Below are positions 13,231 to 21,264 of a DNA stretch of 45,067 nt, in pieces. Under the pieces are notes generated by a model. That model was not told the DNA's origin and ran no database searches. It worked only from the letters and a program-made list of their open reading frames with translations. Source of the stretch: a bacterium. GTDB taxonomy: Bacteria > Cyanobacteriota > Vampirovibrionia > Gastranaerophilales > Gastranaerophilaceae. Positions within the stretch are counted from its first letter, which is position 1; every line of letters starts with the position of its first letter. The stretch covers positions 1-45,067 of the forward strand of contig JAFUSQ010000024.1 in the NCBI GenBank assembly GCA_017467605.1, in the 5' to 3' direction. Both the position numbers and the translations under genes were made by a program.

Positions 13231-15360
13231 ATGAAAAAATCATTAGTTACTTTTGCAGCATTAACATTCATAACATATTTATCTAACGGAATTGCTTTTG
13301 CTGATTTTAAAGAACATTTTGATATGGGACAAACTTATCTTGCACAATATCAATATTCAGGAGCAATCACAGAATTTAAAAGTGCGCTTAGAATAAATTA
13401 CCTTGATAATTCTGCAAGAATAGGCTTGATTAATTCTTACCTTGCAAGAGGTTCAGAATTTGCCAACAAAGATAAAGCTTGGACAAAAGCTTCTGATGAT
13501 TTTAGAAGTGCACTGTTTTATATGATGTATTACCCAAATCAAAGTGCCGTACAAAATTCAGCCACAGCAATAACAAAAACAAAAGATAATTTAGAGAAAT
13601 GTTTAACAGCTTCAAATTTTGATTTTTCTTCTGAAAATAGGTTTGAAACCGCAAAAAAGCTCCGTGCAGAAGGTAATTTTTCAGCAGCAGGCTATGAATT
13701 TATGCAAGCTCTTGGAAGCAGGAATTTACAAAAAGAAAGCTTTGAACAAATTGCAGAAATAATGAAAGTATTGGGAAATGAACCAAAAGCTGCCGAATAT
13801 TACAAAAAAGCAATTGCCGTAGCACCAACAGATTTAAAATTAAGACTTGCGTATGCAAAAATACTTGATAACACAAACGACAAAGACGAGGCACTAAAGG
13901 AATATAGTTTCGTCCTTCAAAAAACAACATCGGAAAACAAAGAAATTTTATATACACTTGAAAGAATATTCGGTAAAAAACTTCAAGCTTCACCAAACAA
14001 TGCAAACCTACAAGCAAATATGGGAGCAATCCTACAAAAAGAAGGCAGATTAGATGAGGCTCTAAGTTATTACAAACAAGCAGAAGCTCTTGACCCTTCA
14101 AATATTAATACAAGAATCAATACCGGAACCCTCCACCAGCAAAAAGGGGATTACAGAACAGCAATAAAAGCATACGAATCCGTATTGATACTTTATCCTG
14201 ATAACGTAAATGCTAATTTATACAGAGCTCAGTGTTATGACAAACTGGGTGAAACAAAAATCGCACAGGAAGGATTTAAAAAAGTTTTAGCACTTGATCC
14301 TAACAATGATTATTTAAAAGTCCAAATGGTTGAAAATGCTAAAAAAACTATGCCGCCTGAAGAATTTGTAAATTACGTTAATGCGAGTTTAGCAAACATG
14401 AATCCTGCGGACATTTTGTACAATTATGCCCTCGAACTTCACAAAAACGGAAACCTTAATGACGCTGAATACATGTACAATTCCGCAATAAAAGCTTCAA
14501 ACGGAACAATCTCCGAAATGTACGTAAATTTAGCACTCGCACAAGCTCAAGGGAAAAAATTTGATGAAGCTCTAAACTCTTTACAAATCGCTAAAAATAA
14601 ATTTCCTAAAGATATAACAATTTCAGATACGGCAAAAAATATTGCACTTATGAAAACTGATAATCAATTAACTAAAGCATCTGATGCATACAATAACAAA
14701 GATTATCAAAATGCCATTAATTATTATCTTTCAATAACACCTGCGACAGTTGATTCCATGATTGGAGCAGCATCTTCTTATCAGGAACTTGGCGACAGAC
14801 AAAACGCAATTGAATACTACAAAAAGGCTCTTTCCTTAAAGCCTGTAGATACAAATATTGCTTACTACATAGCATGCTTATACGGTGAAAATGATGATTA
14901 CGAGCATGCAAAAGATTACCTTCAAAAAGCAATTACTTTTGACAAAAATAATACCCAAGCTGTTGAATACTTAAAATCTATTGAAGAAGCAGAAAAATCT
15001 AATTTGCTAAATTCTGCCATAGCTCTTTATGATGAAAGTAAATTTGATGAAAGCTTTGATAAATTTAATGAATTATTGTCAAAAGATTCTCAAAATGCCT
15101 ACGCTCTCTATTATCGCGGAATGATTTATGATACAAAAGAAAAACGTAATGAAGCTATCGCAGATTTAAAAAAGGCGTACAGTCTGAATAACGATTTCAC
15201 AATATGCAATTATCTTATCGCTTCAGACTATGATGCACTCGGGAAATATAAAGATGCATACAATTATTATATAGCCTACGCAAACTCTGATGTTCAAGAT
15301 GATGAATACAAAAAATATGCAAAAGATAGAGCCGAAGAATTAAAACAATATGCAAAATAG
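13231..15360 (+). CDS. Periplasmic tetratricopeptide-repeat protein
   Basis: The 709-residue protein has a signal peptide (residues 1-24, ending AFA) and then about 15 TPR units in two blocks (about 28-360 and 390-700). Examples are AEYYKKAIAVAPTDLKLRLA and ALSYYKQAEALDPSNINTRI. TPR arrays are protein-protein scaffolds; a secreted one would act at the envelope, perhaps assembling pilus, polysaccharide or outer-membrane parts. No enzymatic domain is visible. The start follows AAAAAGGGG. Its 3' end overlaps the dus gene by 11 bases, so the two are co-transcribed, though a shared function is not evident. Confidence 0.9.
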   Translation: MKKSLVTFAALTFITYLSNGIAFADFKEHFDMGQTYLAQYQYSGAITEFKSALRINYLDNSARIGLINSYLARGSEFANKDKAWTKASDDFRSALFYMMYYPNQSAVQNSATAITKTKDNLEKCLTASNFDFSSENRFETAKKLRAEGNFSAAGYEFMQALGSRNLQKESFEQIAEIMKVLGNEPKAAEYYKKAIAVAPTDLKLRLAYAKILDNTNDKDEALKEYSFVLQKTTSENKEILYTLERIFGKKLQASPNNANLQANMGAILQKEGRLDEALSYYKQAEALDPSNINTRINTGTLHQQKGDYRTAIKAYESVLILYPDNVNANLYRAQCYDKLGETKIAQEGFKKVLALDPNNDYLKVQMVENAKKTMPPEEFVNYVNASLANMNPADILYNYALELHKNGNLNDAEYMYNSAIKASNGTISEMYVNLALAQAQGKKFDEALNSLQIAKNKFPKDITISDTAKNIALMKTDNQLTKASDAYNNKDYQNAINYYLSITPATVDSMIGAASSYQELGDRQNAIEYYKKALSLKPVDTNIAYYIACLYGENDDYEHAKDYLQKAITFDKNNTQAVEYLKSIEEAEKSNLLNSAIALYDESKFDESFDKFNELLSKDSQNAYALYYRGMIYDTKEKRNEAIADLKKAYSLNNDFTICNYLIASDYDALGKYKDAYNYYIAYANSDVQDDEYKKYAKDRAEELKQYAK

Positions 15361-16324
15361 TGTGAAAAATTTAATCAAAAGTAAAGTTTCACTTGCCCCA
15401 ATGGCAGGAATAACTGATTACGTACTTCGCTCACTTGTTAGAGAATACTCCCCAAATACACTTCTAACAACAGAGATGATAAGTTCGGAATTTTTAGCAC
15501 AAAATGTACAAACAGAAATAACAAAACTTGATAATACACATCACCCCATTTCTTACCAAATTTGCGGGCACAAACCGCATCTTATGAAATATTCATCAGA
15601 ATATCTGACACAATTTGCCGATATGATAGATATTAATATGGGTTGTCCAGTTAATAAAGTTGTAAAAGGTCAAGACGGCTCAGCTCTGATGAGAAATCCA
15701 AGACTTGCACAAGATTTGGTAAAAGCAGTAAAAGAAGGTACAAATAAACCTGTAAGCGTGAAATTTCGATTGGGATACACGCAAGATGAGATGAATTTTG
15801 TGGAATTTGGACAGCAAATGCAAGAAGCCGGTGCAGAATTTATAACGCTTCATCCCAGAACCCGTTCTCAATTTTATTCAGGACAGGCTGATTGGTTAAA
15901 AATAAAAGAACTTAAACATAATGTAGATATTCCGGTTTTTGCCAATGGGGACATAATTTCAATTGAAAGTGCCGAAAAATGTCTTGAACAAAGTGATGCT
16001 GACGGGGTAGCAATAGGCCGGGGAATATTAGGAGACCCGACTCTTATCGGAAGAATTGCCCATTACTTGAATACAGGAGAAAAATTACCCGCACCATCAT
16101 TAGAAGATAAACTTAGAATGATGAAAAAACATCTCGACGGAGAAATAGAACTTCGTGGAGAAAAAGTTGCAATAAAATTTTTTAGAAAATTCTACCCATA
16201 CTACATTGCAGGTATAAGAAACGCATCAAAAATACGTTCTGTTATGGTACTTGAAGAAAATTATTCTAAAATTTTAGAATACATAGAATACATAAGAAAA
16301 GAAAACGATTTGGTAAAATTATAA
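15350..16324 (+). CDS. dusB: tRNA-dihydrouridine synthase
   Basis: This 324-residue FMN-dependent TIM-barrel enzyme reduces uridine to dihydrouridine in tRNA D loops using NADPH. The signature is complete: LAPMAGITDY (residues 15-24) for FMN, INMGCPVNKV with catalytic Cys99, KFRLGY (about 138), HPRTRSQFYSG (about 164), and the phosphate-binding FANGDI and GVAIGRGILGDP. A small helical C-terminal RNA-recognition domain follows. It fits the DusB subgroup best. Its ATG lies within the last codons of the TPR gene. Confidence 0.95.
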   Translation: MQNSVKNLIKSKVSLAPMAGITDYVLRSLVREYSPNTLLTTEMISSEFLAQNVQTEITKLDNTHHPISYQICGHKPHLMKYSSEYLTQFADMIDINMGCPVNKVVKGQDGSALMRNPRLAQDLVKAVKEGTNKPVSVKFRLGYTQDEMNFVEFGQQMQEAGAEFITLHPRTRSQFYSGQADWLKIKELKHNVDIPVFANGDIISIESAEKCLEQSDADGVAIGRGILGDPTLIGRIAHYLNTGEKLPAPSLEDKLRMMKKHLDGEIELRGEKVAIKFFRKFYPYYIAGIRNASKIRSVMVLEENYSKILEYIEYIRKENDLVKL

Positions 16325-16330
16325 TTTAAC

Positions 16331-16358
16331 TTGATATCCATAAAAAAACTGTTATAAT
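16331..16358 (+). promoter_or_regulatory. Promoter immediately before the gene at 16366
   Basis: TTGATA (16331-16336) and TATAAT (16353-16358) are spaced by 16 bases. Transcription would start at about 16365-16366, on or next to the ATG of the following gene, which has no ribosome site. This suggests a leaderless mRNA. Confidence 0.6.
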
Positions 16359-16365
16359 AAACTTT

Positions 16366-16983
16366 ATGAGATATCTTTTTATTGTTTTAGCATTAATTTC
16401 TACAATTATATTTTCCCCGCAGACAAGTTTTGCAGAAGAAATTGAAAATATTCAACTTGAAATGAGGGGATACGATGAAATTACACTACCTGTAGGAACG
16501 TTTATACCTGTTTTGACTACGCAGGAAATTTCAACGGAAACCTGCCCCGAAGGTTATAAATTAAAGTTTATTGCAACAAATGACCTGTTTATGTACGAAA
16601 CAAATATAATTCCCAGAGATACTGAATTTTACGGTTACATTGAAAAAATAAACGAACCCGTAATCGGAACAAATGCATCAATGAAAATTAAAATTACAAA
16701 ACTTGTAATGGCAGACGGATTTGAAATTCCGATAAAAGGTTACATTTATACATCAAACAACAATTTAATAGGAGGAGAACTGACCCCGCCTGCTGAATGG
16801 GTTAAAATGCCACATTATCAAAGCAAATTTCAAGGAATCTCTTGGAATCACAGAGCCGCAACTTTGCAAATCAGACCCGGTGGCACTCGAAGTATGGGTG
16901 TTCATACAAAAATTCCCGCAGGCGACCAACAAATCGTAATTTTAACCGCACCTGCAGCTATTACCCATACTATGACAGATTAG
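16366..16983 (+). CDS. Secreted protein with VirB10-like barrel features
   Basis: The 205-residue protein has a signal peptide (residues 1-23, ending FAE). The mature part repeats the pattern 'protective pre-strand, D-x-v/f, IP-x-x-t-x-f-x-G-x-I' seen in VirB10/TrbI C-terminal beta-barrel domains (LPVGTFIPVLTTQEI, NIIPRDTEFYGYIEKI, IKITKLVMADGFEIPIKGYI). The next gene has the same pattern and looks paralogous. No other T4SS gene is present, so a stand-alone envelope role is more likely. A near-consensus promoter sits so close that the mRNA may be leaderless. Confidence 0.75.
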   Translation: MRYLFIVLALISTIIFSPQTSFAEEIENIQLEMRGYDEITLPVGTFIPVLTTQEISTETCPEGYKLKFIATNDLFMYETNIIPRDTEFYGYIEKINEPVIGTNASMKIKITKLVMADGFEIPIKGYIYTSNNNLIGGELTPPAEWVKMPHYQSKFQGISWNHRAATLQIRPGGTRSMGVHTKIPAGDQQIVILTAPAAITHTMTD

Positions 16984-16996
16984 TTATATTAACAAA

Positions 16997-17024
16997 TTGA
17001 CAAAACCATAATATTAAGTAAAAT
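16997..17024 (+). promoter_or_regulatory. Promoter of the gene at 17057
   Basis: TTGACA (16997-17002) and TAAAAT (17019-17024) are spaced by 16 bases. The downstream gene also has a strong GGGAGGGA ribosome site. Confidence 0.5.
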
Positions 17025-17056
17025 ATAAGTATAAGATTATAGGGAGGGATATATTC

Positions 17057-17785
17057 ATGAAGAAAATACTTGCAATATCAATTATTTTGATGAGTGTAAG
17101 TTGTGTTGAGGCTTCCCAAAATTTTAGCTACCAAACCAACGTTCAAGAACCTTCCTACAATCCGAATTATTACGGACAAAATAACTACACTGTAGAAAAT
17201 AATACTTTAAAAGGCAGAGTAGTAACTGTTCCTGCAGGAGAAAGTTTTAGAGCCGTTGTAACCTCACCTGTAAGCTCAGAATCAGCCGTAATAGGACAAA
17301 CGGTCACTATGGCATTAGGTTCTGATTTTTATCACAACGGAAATTTAATTGCACCGGCAGGAAGTTCCGTAACAGGCATGGTTATTGATGTTGCAAAAGC
17401 AAAACATGGAAGTATGAACGGTAAACTTTCAATAAGATTTACTCAGATAATTACGCCTACGGGTCAAAATATCCCTATTTCAGCTGTAATAAGAACTGAT
17501 GACAATACCGGAGTACTTGTCGGCGGAACAAAAATGGACGTAACAAAAAACTATGCAAAAGATTTGACAATCGGAGCAGGTGCCGGCGCTCTTGCAGGTG
17601 TAATAATTTCACCATTGGCAGGCGGGAGTATCGGCAGAGGTACAGCTTTGGCAACCGCAGTCGGTGCAGGCGGGGGACTGGCAAAATCTATTTGGGATAA
17701 AGGGTATGATGTCGAAATTCCGGTCAATGCAATGTTGGATCTTGTTCTAACTCAGCCTATAACGGTAAATCCTTCTAATAACTAA
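17057..17785 (+). CDS. Secreted VirB10/TrbI-like beta-barrel protein
   Basis: The 242-residue protein has a signal peptide (residues 1-19; a Cys at 16 might be a weak lipobox). The mature region follows the VirB10-like pattern: GRVVTVPAGESFRAVVTSPV, GQTVTMALGSDFYHNGNLIAPAGS with 'G-x-V' turns, a Gly/Ala-rich hydrophobic helix region (about 168-205) and the closing strand VEIPVNAMLDLVLTQPITV, which is characteristic of the family end. It precedes the TonB-ExbB-ExbD operon by about 90 bases. An outer-membrane-associated barrel or channel part is possible. Function is inferred only from pattern. Confidence 0.75.
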   Translation: MKKILAISIILMSVSCVEASQNFSYQTNVQEPSYNPNYYGQNNYTVENNTLKGRVVTVPAGESFRAVVTSPVSSESAVIGQTVTMALGSDFYHNGNLIAPAGSSVTGMVIDVAKAKHGSMNGKLSIRFTQIITPTGQNIPISAVIRTDDNTGVLVGGTKMDVTKNYAKDLTIGAGAGALAGVIISPLAGGSIGRGTALATAVGAGGGLAKSIWDKGYDVEIPVNAMLDLVLTQPITVNPSNN

Positions 17786-17874
17786 AACTAGTAGGACGGG
17801 TAATAATATTATTAAAAATTTGAAATACAATCAAAACAAATAAGAGTTAATCATATTTGTTGTTAGGGAATAAA

Positions 17875-19104
17875 ATGTCAATATTAGGGAAATACACTCA
17901 AAATACAAATAGCAGAAATCCATATACAGGACAAATAAGAAAAGAACCTGAATATGAAATGCCTGCAGTAACAAGACCGGATTCAACCGAATCCATTACA
18001 TTAAAAAAAGGTTTGATTATTGCAACAATTCTTCACCCTGCAGTTGTTTTAATTTTCTGGCTTATTGTAACGATATTGGCAATATTTGGAATACATTTGG
18101 CATTATTTGACAAACCAAAACCAAAAGTTAACGACATAGAATTTGTACTTGTTGATAAAGAAGAAACTCCAAAAAATAAAAACACGAAATTCAGAGCAGA
18201 TAGAAATTCAAGAACAGGCGGAATTAATGATCCTAAAAAGCCTGTATCACTACCATCTTCAAAACCTGCCGCAAAACCCACTCCGGCATCTCCGTCACCG
18301 GCTCCTAAAAAACAATCTATAATGAATAAAATAACACAAAGTGTTGCGCCGAAAGCGGCAACTAAAACTACACAAAAAGCAACAACGCCGCAGAAAAATG
18401 TTACACCTTCGCCAACACCGCAGCAGGCAATACCAAAACCGCAAGCTGCAAGACCGCAACCGCCAACGGCAAGACCGTCTATGCGGCCTGAATTAACACC
18501 AAAAACGGTACAAAAACCGACCAATTCACCATTTAAAGTTCCTGTTCCTGCAGGTGGAACAAAAGCAGGACAATATGCGACAGGTCCTATTAGCGGTTCA
18601 GGTACGTCAAAAACCGGAGGAACTCAAGGCGGCGGAACATATTCTCCAAATCCGTCATTTGCACCTATCGGAAACGGTTCAGGCTCAGGCTCTAAATCTG
18701 GCTCAGGCACAGGTTCCGGCACCGGCACAGGAGCAGGCAGAGGTTCAGGCTCAGGCGGCGGCAACCCCGGAGGCGGAGGAGGTCGTCCGGGTATTGATGC
18801 CATCAGAGAACCGGATTTCGGACCTTACATGAGAGAACTACAAAGAAGAATTAAAATGAACTGGGATCCTCCAAAAGGAAACGAAAGTAAGCGCGTTGTT
18901 CTTCTGTTCAAAATAGCAAAAGACGGCAGACTTCTTTCATGCAGTGTATTTAAATCTTCAGGATTGCAAAATGCTGATAATGCGGCTCTGAATGCCGTAA
19001 AACTGGCAGCACCGTTCAGACCGTTGCCGCCTGAATTTAAAGGACAAAGTATAGATATTCAATTTACGTTTGATTACAACGTATTTGGAGCTACAAAATA
19101 TTAG
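17875..19104 (+). CDS. tonB: TonB-family energy transducer protein
   Basis: The 409-residue protein (ATG at 17875, chosen for TTAGGGA five bases before; an earlier in-frame TTG at 17857 lacks a site) has one N-terminal transmembrane helix (about residues 50-75), a Pro/Ala/Lys-rich periplasm-spanning stretch (about 115-225), a Gly/Ser-rich stretch (about 225-305) and a TonB/TolA C-terminal domain (about 315-405: IKMNWDPP, VVLLFKIAKDGRLLSCSVFKSSG, NAVKLAAPFRPLP). It carries inner-membrane proton-motive energy to the outer membrane. The next three genes supply ExbB and two ExbD proteins, making a full unit; a TolA-like role is the alternative. Confidence 0.9.
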   Translation: MSILGKYTQNTNSRNPYTGQIRKEPEYEMPAVTRPDSTESITLKKGLIIATILHPAVVLIFWLIVTILAIFGIHLALFDKPKPKVNDIEFVLVDKEETPKNKNTKFRADRNSRTGGINDPKKPVSLPSSKPAAKPTPASPSPAPKKQSIMNKITQSVAPKAATKTTQKATTPQKNVTPSPTPQQAIPKPQAARPQPPTARPSMRPELTPKTVQKPTNSPFKVPVPAGGTKAGQYATGPISGSGTSKTGGTQGGGTYSPNPSFAPIGNGSGSGSKSGSGTGSGTGTGAGRGSGSGGGNPGGGGGRPGIDAIREPDFGPYMRELQRRIKMNWDPPKGNESKRVVLLFKIAKDGRLLSCSVFKSSGLQNADNAALNAVKLAAPFRPLPPEFKGQSIDIQFTFDYNVFGATKY

Positions 19105-19139
19105 GGAAAAGTTATTACAAGAAATGAGGATAAAAAACT

Positions 19140-19787
19140 ATGGAATTACTGTTAGAATCAATTAAAATGGACTGGCCTGTACTATTGCCGATATTCTTAT
19201 GTTCAATATTGGTAGTAGGTGTTGTAATCAGCAAGTGGTCTTTTTACTCAAAAAACCAACGTGACATTACAATTTACATGAGAGAATTAAACAGAGATTT
19301 ATCTAAAAACGATTTATCTGCAGCTCAAAATACAGCTTTACGTTGTGGCGGGGTTATTGGAGAAGTCATTGAAGAAGCTGTCAGAATTTTCTCTGAACAA
19401 CGAAATGGTTTTTCAAGATCTTTTGATATTTCTGCAGCTCTTGCAACAAGAAAACTTGAAAGCCATTTGACAATCTTAGGTACAATCGGTGGTGTTGCTC
19501 CGTTTTTAGGTTTGTTCGGAACAGTTGTGAGAATTTTGTTAACATTCAACATTTTAGCAGATTCAGGAAACCAAGCGGCAACAGTTGCCTCAGGTATCGG
19601 TTCAGCATTGATTGCTACCGCTTTCGGTCTTGGAGTTGCTATAGTTGCGGTTATATTCTTCAACTCTTTCCAATCAATTGTAAAACATTATGAAGATGAC
19701 TTCCAACTTATCAAATTATTATTCTTAAGCTTTGTTGACGGTGAAGCTGAAACTCAAAAATATTCATCTTCAAAAGTTAATCTATAA
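19140..19787 (+). CDS. exbB: ExbB/TolQ proton-channel protein
   Basis: The 215-residue protein has three transmembrane helices (about 13-33, 118-140 and 152-178). The MotA/TolQ/ExbB signature is present: LESHLTILGTIGGVAPFLGLFGTV, then GIGSALIATAFGLGVAIVAV. With ExbD it forms the inner-membrane motor that energises TonB. It follows tonB by 35 bases with a GAGGA site and precedes two exbD genes by 16 bases. Confidence 0.94.
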   Translation: MELLLESIKMDWPVLLPIFLCSILVVGVVISKWSFYSKNQRDITIYMRELNRDLSKNDLSAAQNTALRCGGVIGEVIEEAVRIFSEQRNGFSRSFDISAALATRKLESHLTILGTIGGVAPFLGLFGTVVRILLTFNILADSGNQAATVASGIGSALIATAFGLGVAIVAVIFFNSFQSIVKHYEDDFQLIKLLFLSFVDGEAETQKYSSSKVNL

Positions 19788-19803
19788 TATCAGGTGAAAT
19801 AAA

Positions 19804-20271
19804 ATGGCATTTTCAAACAAGAAAAAACAAAAATTATTTACTGAAATTAATATCACACCGTTGACAGATATTTTCCTTGTACTGTTAATCATTATGATGG
19901 TAGTTGCACCTTCGTTTCAGTCAATGGACAATGCGGTAGATGTTCCCGAAGTAAATAACGGAATAAACATAGAACAAGAAAAAGTTACAGTTTCTATCAC
20001 AAAAGACGGAGCAATGTACATCAACGGCGAAAGTATTAAGCCTTCTCAATTAACAGACAAGCTTATTGCTGCAAAAGGAGATGCTGAAACACCTGAAGTT
20101 GTTGTAAAAGCTGATAAGACAATAAAAAGTTCAACAATTATGAATGTTATGGACGCTGCACAAAATGCTGAATATAAAAAACTAATAGTTGCAGGTGAAC
20201 CTCTTAATAAAAAAGAAGAAAAAGAATTAAAGAAAAATGCAGAAATTAACGTACCGGAGGACGGAGAATAA
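19804..20271 (+). CDS. exbD: ExbD/TolR family protein (first copy)
   Basis: The 155-residue protein has a short cytoplasmic N-terminus, one transmembrane helix (about 22-42; the helix carries the conserved Asp in ITPLTDIFLVLL) and a periplasmic domain with the family VTKDGAMYINGE pattern. A charged C-terminal extension (KKEEKELKKNAEINVPEDGE) sets it apart from the second copy. It works as the proton-carrying partner of ExbB. Its stop codon overlaps the second exbD start (ATGA-type junction at 20271). Confidence 0.93.
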   Translation: MAFSNKKKQKLFTEINITPLTDIFLVLLIIMMVVAPSFQSMDNAVDVPEVNNGINIEQEKVTVSITKDGAMYINGESIKPSQLTDKLIAAKGDAETPEVVVKADKTIKSSTIMNVMDAAQNAEYKKLIVAGEPLNKKEEKELKKNAEINVPEDGE

Positions 20272-20651
20272 TGAGAGAAACATTTAATGAAATCAATATT
20301 ACACCGTTAACAGATATTTTCTTGGTACTGTTAATCATTATGATGGTTATTGCTCCATTATTGGACAAACAAGGTATAAGTTTGACTGTTCCGGAAAATG
20401 TTGAGCAATCCCAAATTGATAAAGAACCCCAAATTCTAACAGTTTTAGTAACTCAAAAAGACAAATATTTTATAAATAACGAAGAAGTTTCTCCTGATAT
20501 GCTTGGAACAGTTTTGAGTAAGGAAATAAAAAATTATCCTGACGGACTTTTAATTCAAGCAGATGGTGATTCAACCCATGGAGCAGTAGTAAGGCTTATG
20601 GATAAAGCTCGTTATGCCGGAGTAAAAGCAATATCTTTAGATCAGATTTAA
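20271..20651 (+). CDS. exbD: ExbD/TolR family protein (second copy)
   Basis: The 126-residue protein has the same NITPLTDIFLVLLIIMMV helix and proton-binding Asp as the upstream copy, followed by a normal-length periplasmic domain (TVPENVEQSQ, YFINNEEVS, LIQADGDSTHGAVVRLMDKAR). The two copies are adjacent paralogues and may form a mixed ExbD dimer. It is the last gene of the tonB-exbBDD operon. Confidence 0.93.
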   Translation: MRETFNEINITPLTDIFLVLLIIMMVIAPLLDKQGISLTVPENVEQSQIDKEPQILTVLVTQKDKYFINNEEVSPDMLGTVLSKEIKNYPDGLLIQADGDSTHGAVVRLMDKARYAGVKAISLDQI

Positions 20652-20660
20652 ATAAATTTA

Positions 20661-20689
20661 TTGACAATATAAATAAAATATGTCATAAT
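20661..20689 (+). promoter_or_regulatory. Promoter of the toxin-antitoxin pair
   Basis: A consensus TTGACA (20661-20666) and CATAAT (20684-20689) are spaced by 17 bases, starting ten bases after the exbD stop and 20 bases before the antitoxin start. Confidence 0.65.
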
Positions 20690-20708
20690 ATATAAAAAGG
20701 AAATAATT

Positions 20709-20984
20709 ATGGCACAAACAAATATTAATATACGTATTGACGATAAATTAAAACAACAATTTGATGCTTTATGTTCTGAACTTGGTTTAACAATGACAGC
20801 AGCTTTTAATATATTTGCAAAAGCTGTAGTTCGTCAAAATGGAATACCATTTGAAATAACCTTAAATACCCAAAATCGGGAAACGATAAACGCGATTAAT
20901 GATTCCGAAAATAATAAAGATTTGAAAGGGCCTTTTTATTCTGTGGATACACTTATGGACTCATTACTTAATGATGAGGAATAA
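20709..20984 (+). CDS. RelB/DinJ-family antitoxin
   Basis: The 91-residue protein begins with a ribbon-helix-helix: INIRIDDKLKQQFDALCSEL (residues 6-25) and GLTMTAAFNIFAKAVVRQNGIPFEI, the DinJ signature. The C-terminal tail (acidic, about 55-91) would wrap and inhibit the toxin encoded eight bases downstream. It has its own consensus promoter and an AAAAGGAAA ribosome site; such antitoxins repress their own operon. Confidence 0.9.
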   Translation: MAQTNINIRIDDKLKQQFDALCSELGLTMTAAFNIFAKAVVRQNGIPFEITLNTQNRETINAINDSENNKDLKGPFYSVDTLMDSLLNDEE

Positions 20985-20991
20985 ATAAGGT

Positions 20992-21264
20992 ATGCTTGAA
21001 GTATATTATACAACTAAGTTTAAAAAAGATATAAAATTATTAAAAAAGCGCGGATACAGAATTGATAAACTTAAAGAAGTTATTGAATTATTGATGCAAC
21101 AAAAAGAACTTTCTGCGAAATACAAAAATCATTCTTTGAACGGGATATACAATAATTACCAGGAATGTCATATAGAACCGGACTGGTTACTGATTTATAA
21201 AATAGAAAAAGAAATATTAACACTTATATTGACAAGAACGGGAACACATAGCGACCTATTCTGA
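20992..21264 (+). CDS. YafQ-family mRNA interferase toxin
   Basis: This 90-residue RelE-superfamily RNase cuts mRNA at the ribosome. Family residues are visible: YTTKFKKDIKLLKKRG (residues 6-21), the acid/base His in KNHSLNG (about 48), ECHIEPDWLLIYKI (59-72; His and Asp), and LTRTGTHSDLF at the end (His87, Phe90). Nothing looks broken. It pairs with the DinJ-like antitoxin. Its last nine bases overlap the 3' end of the convergent waaA gene, so the cassette is wedged tightly between exbD and waaA. Confidence 0.9.
   Translation: MLEVYYTTKFKKDIKLLKKRGYRIDKLKEVIELLMQQKELSAKYKNHSLNGIYNNYQECHIEPDWLLIYKIEKEILTLILTRTGTHSDLF

Noticed and set aside
17475-18524. Several long antisense frames over the secreted-protein and tonB genes
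   Set aside because: They mirror low-complexity Gly/Pro/Ala codons of the sense genes, lack ribosome sites and show no motif.
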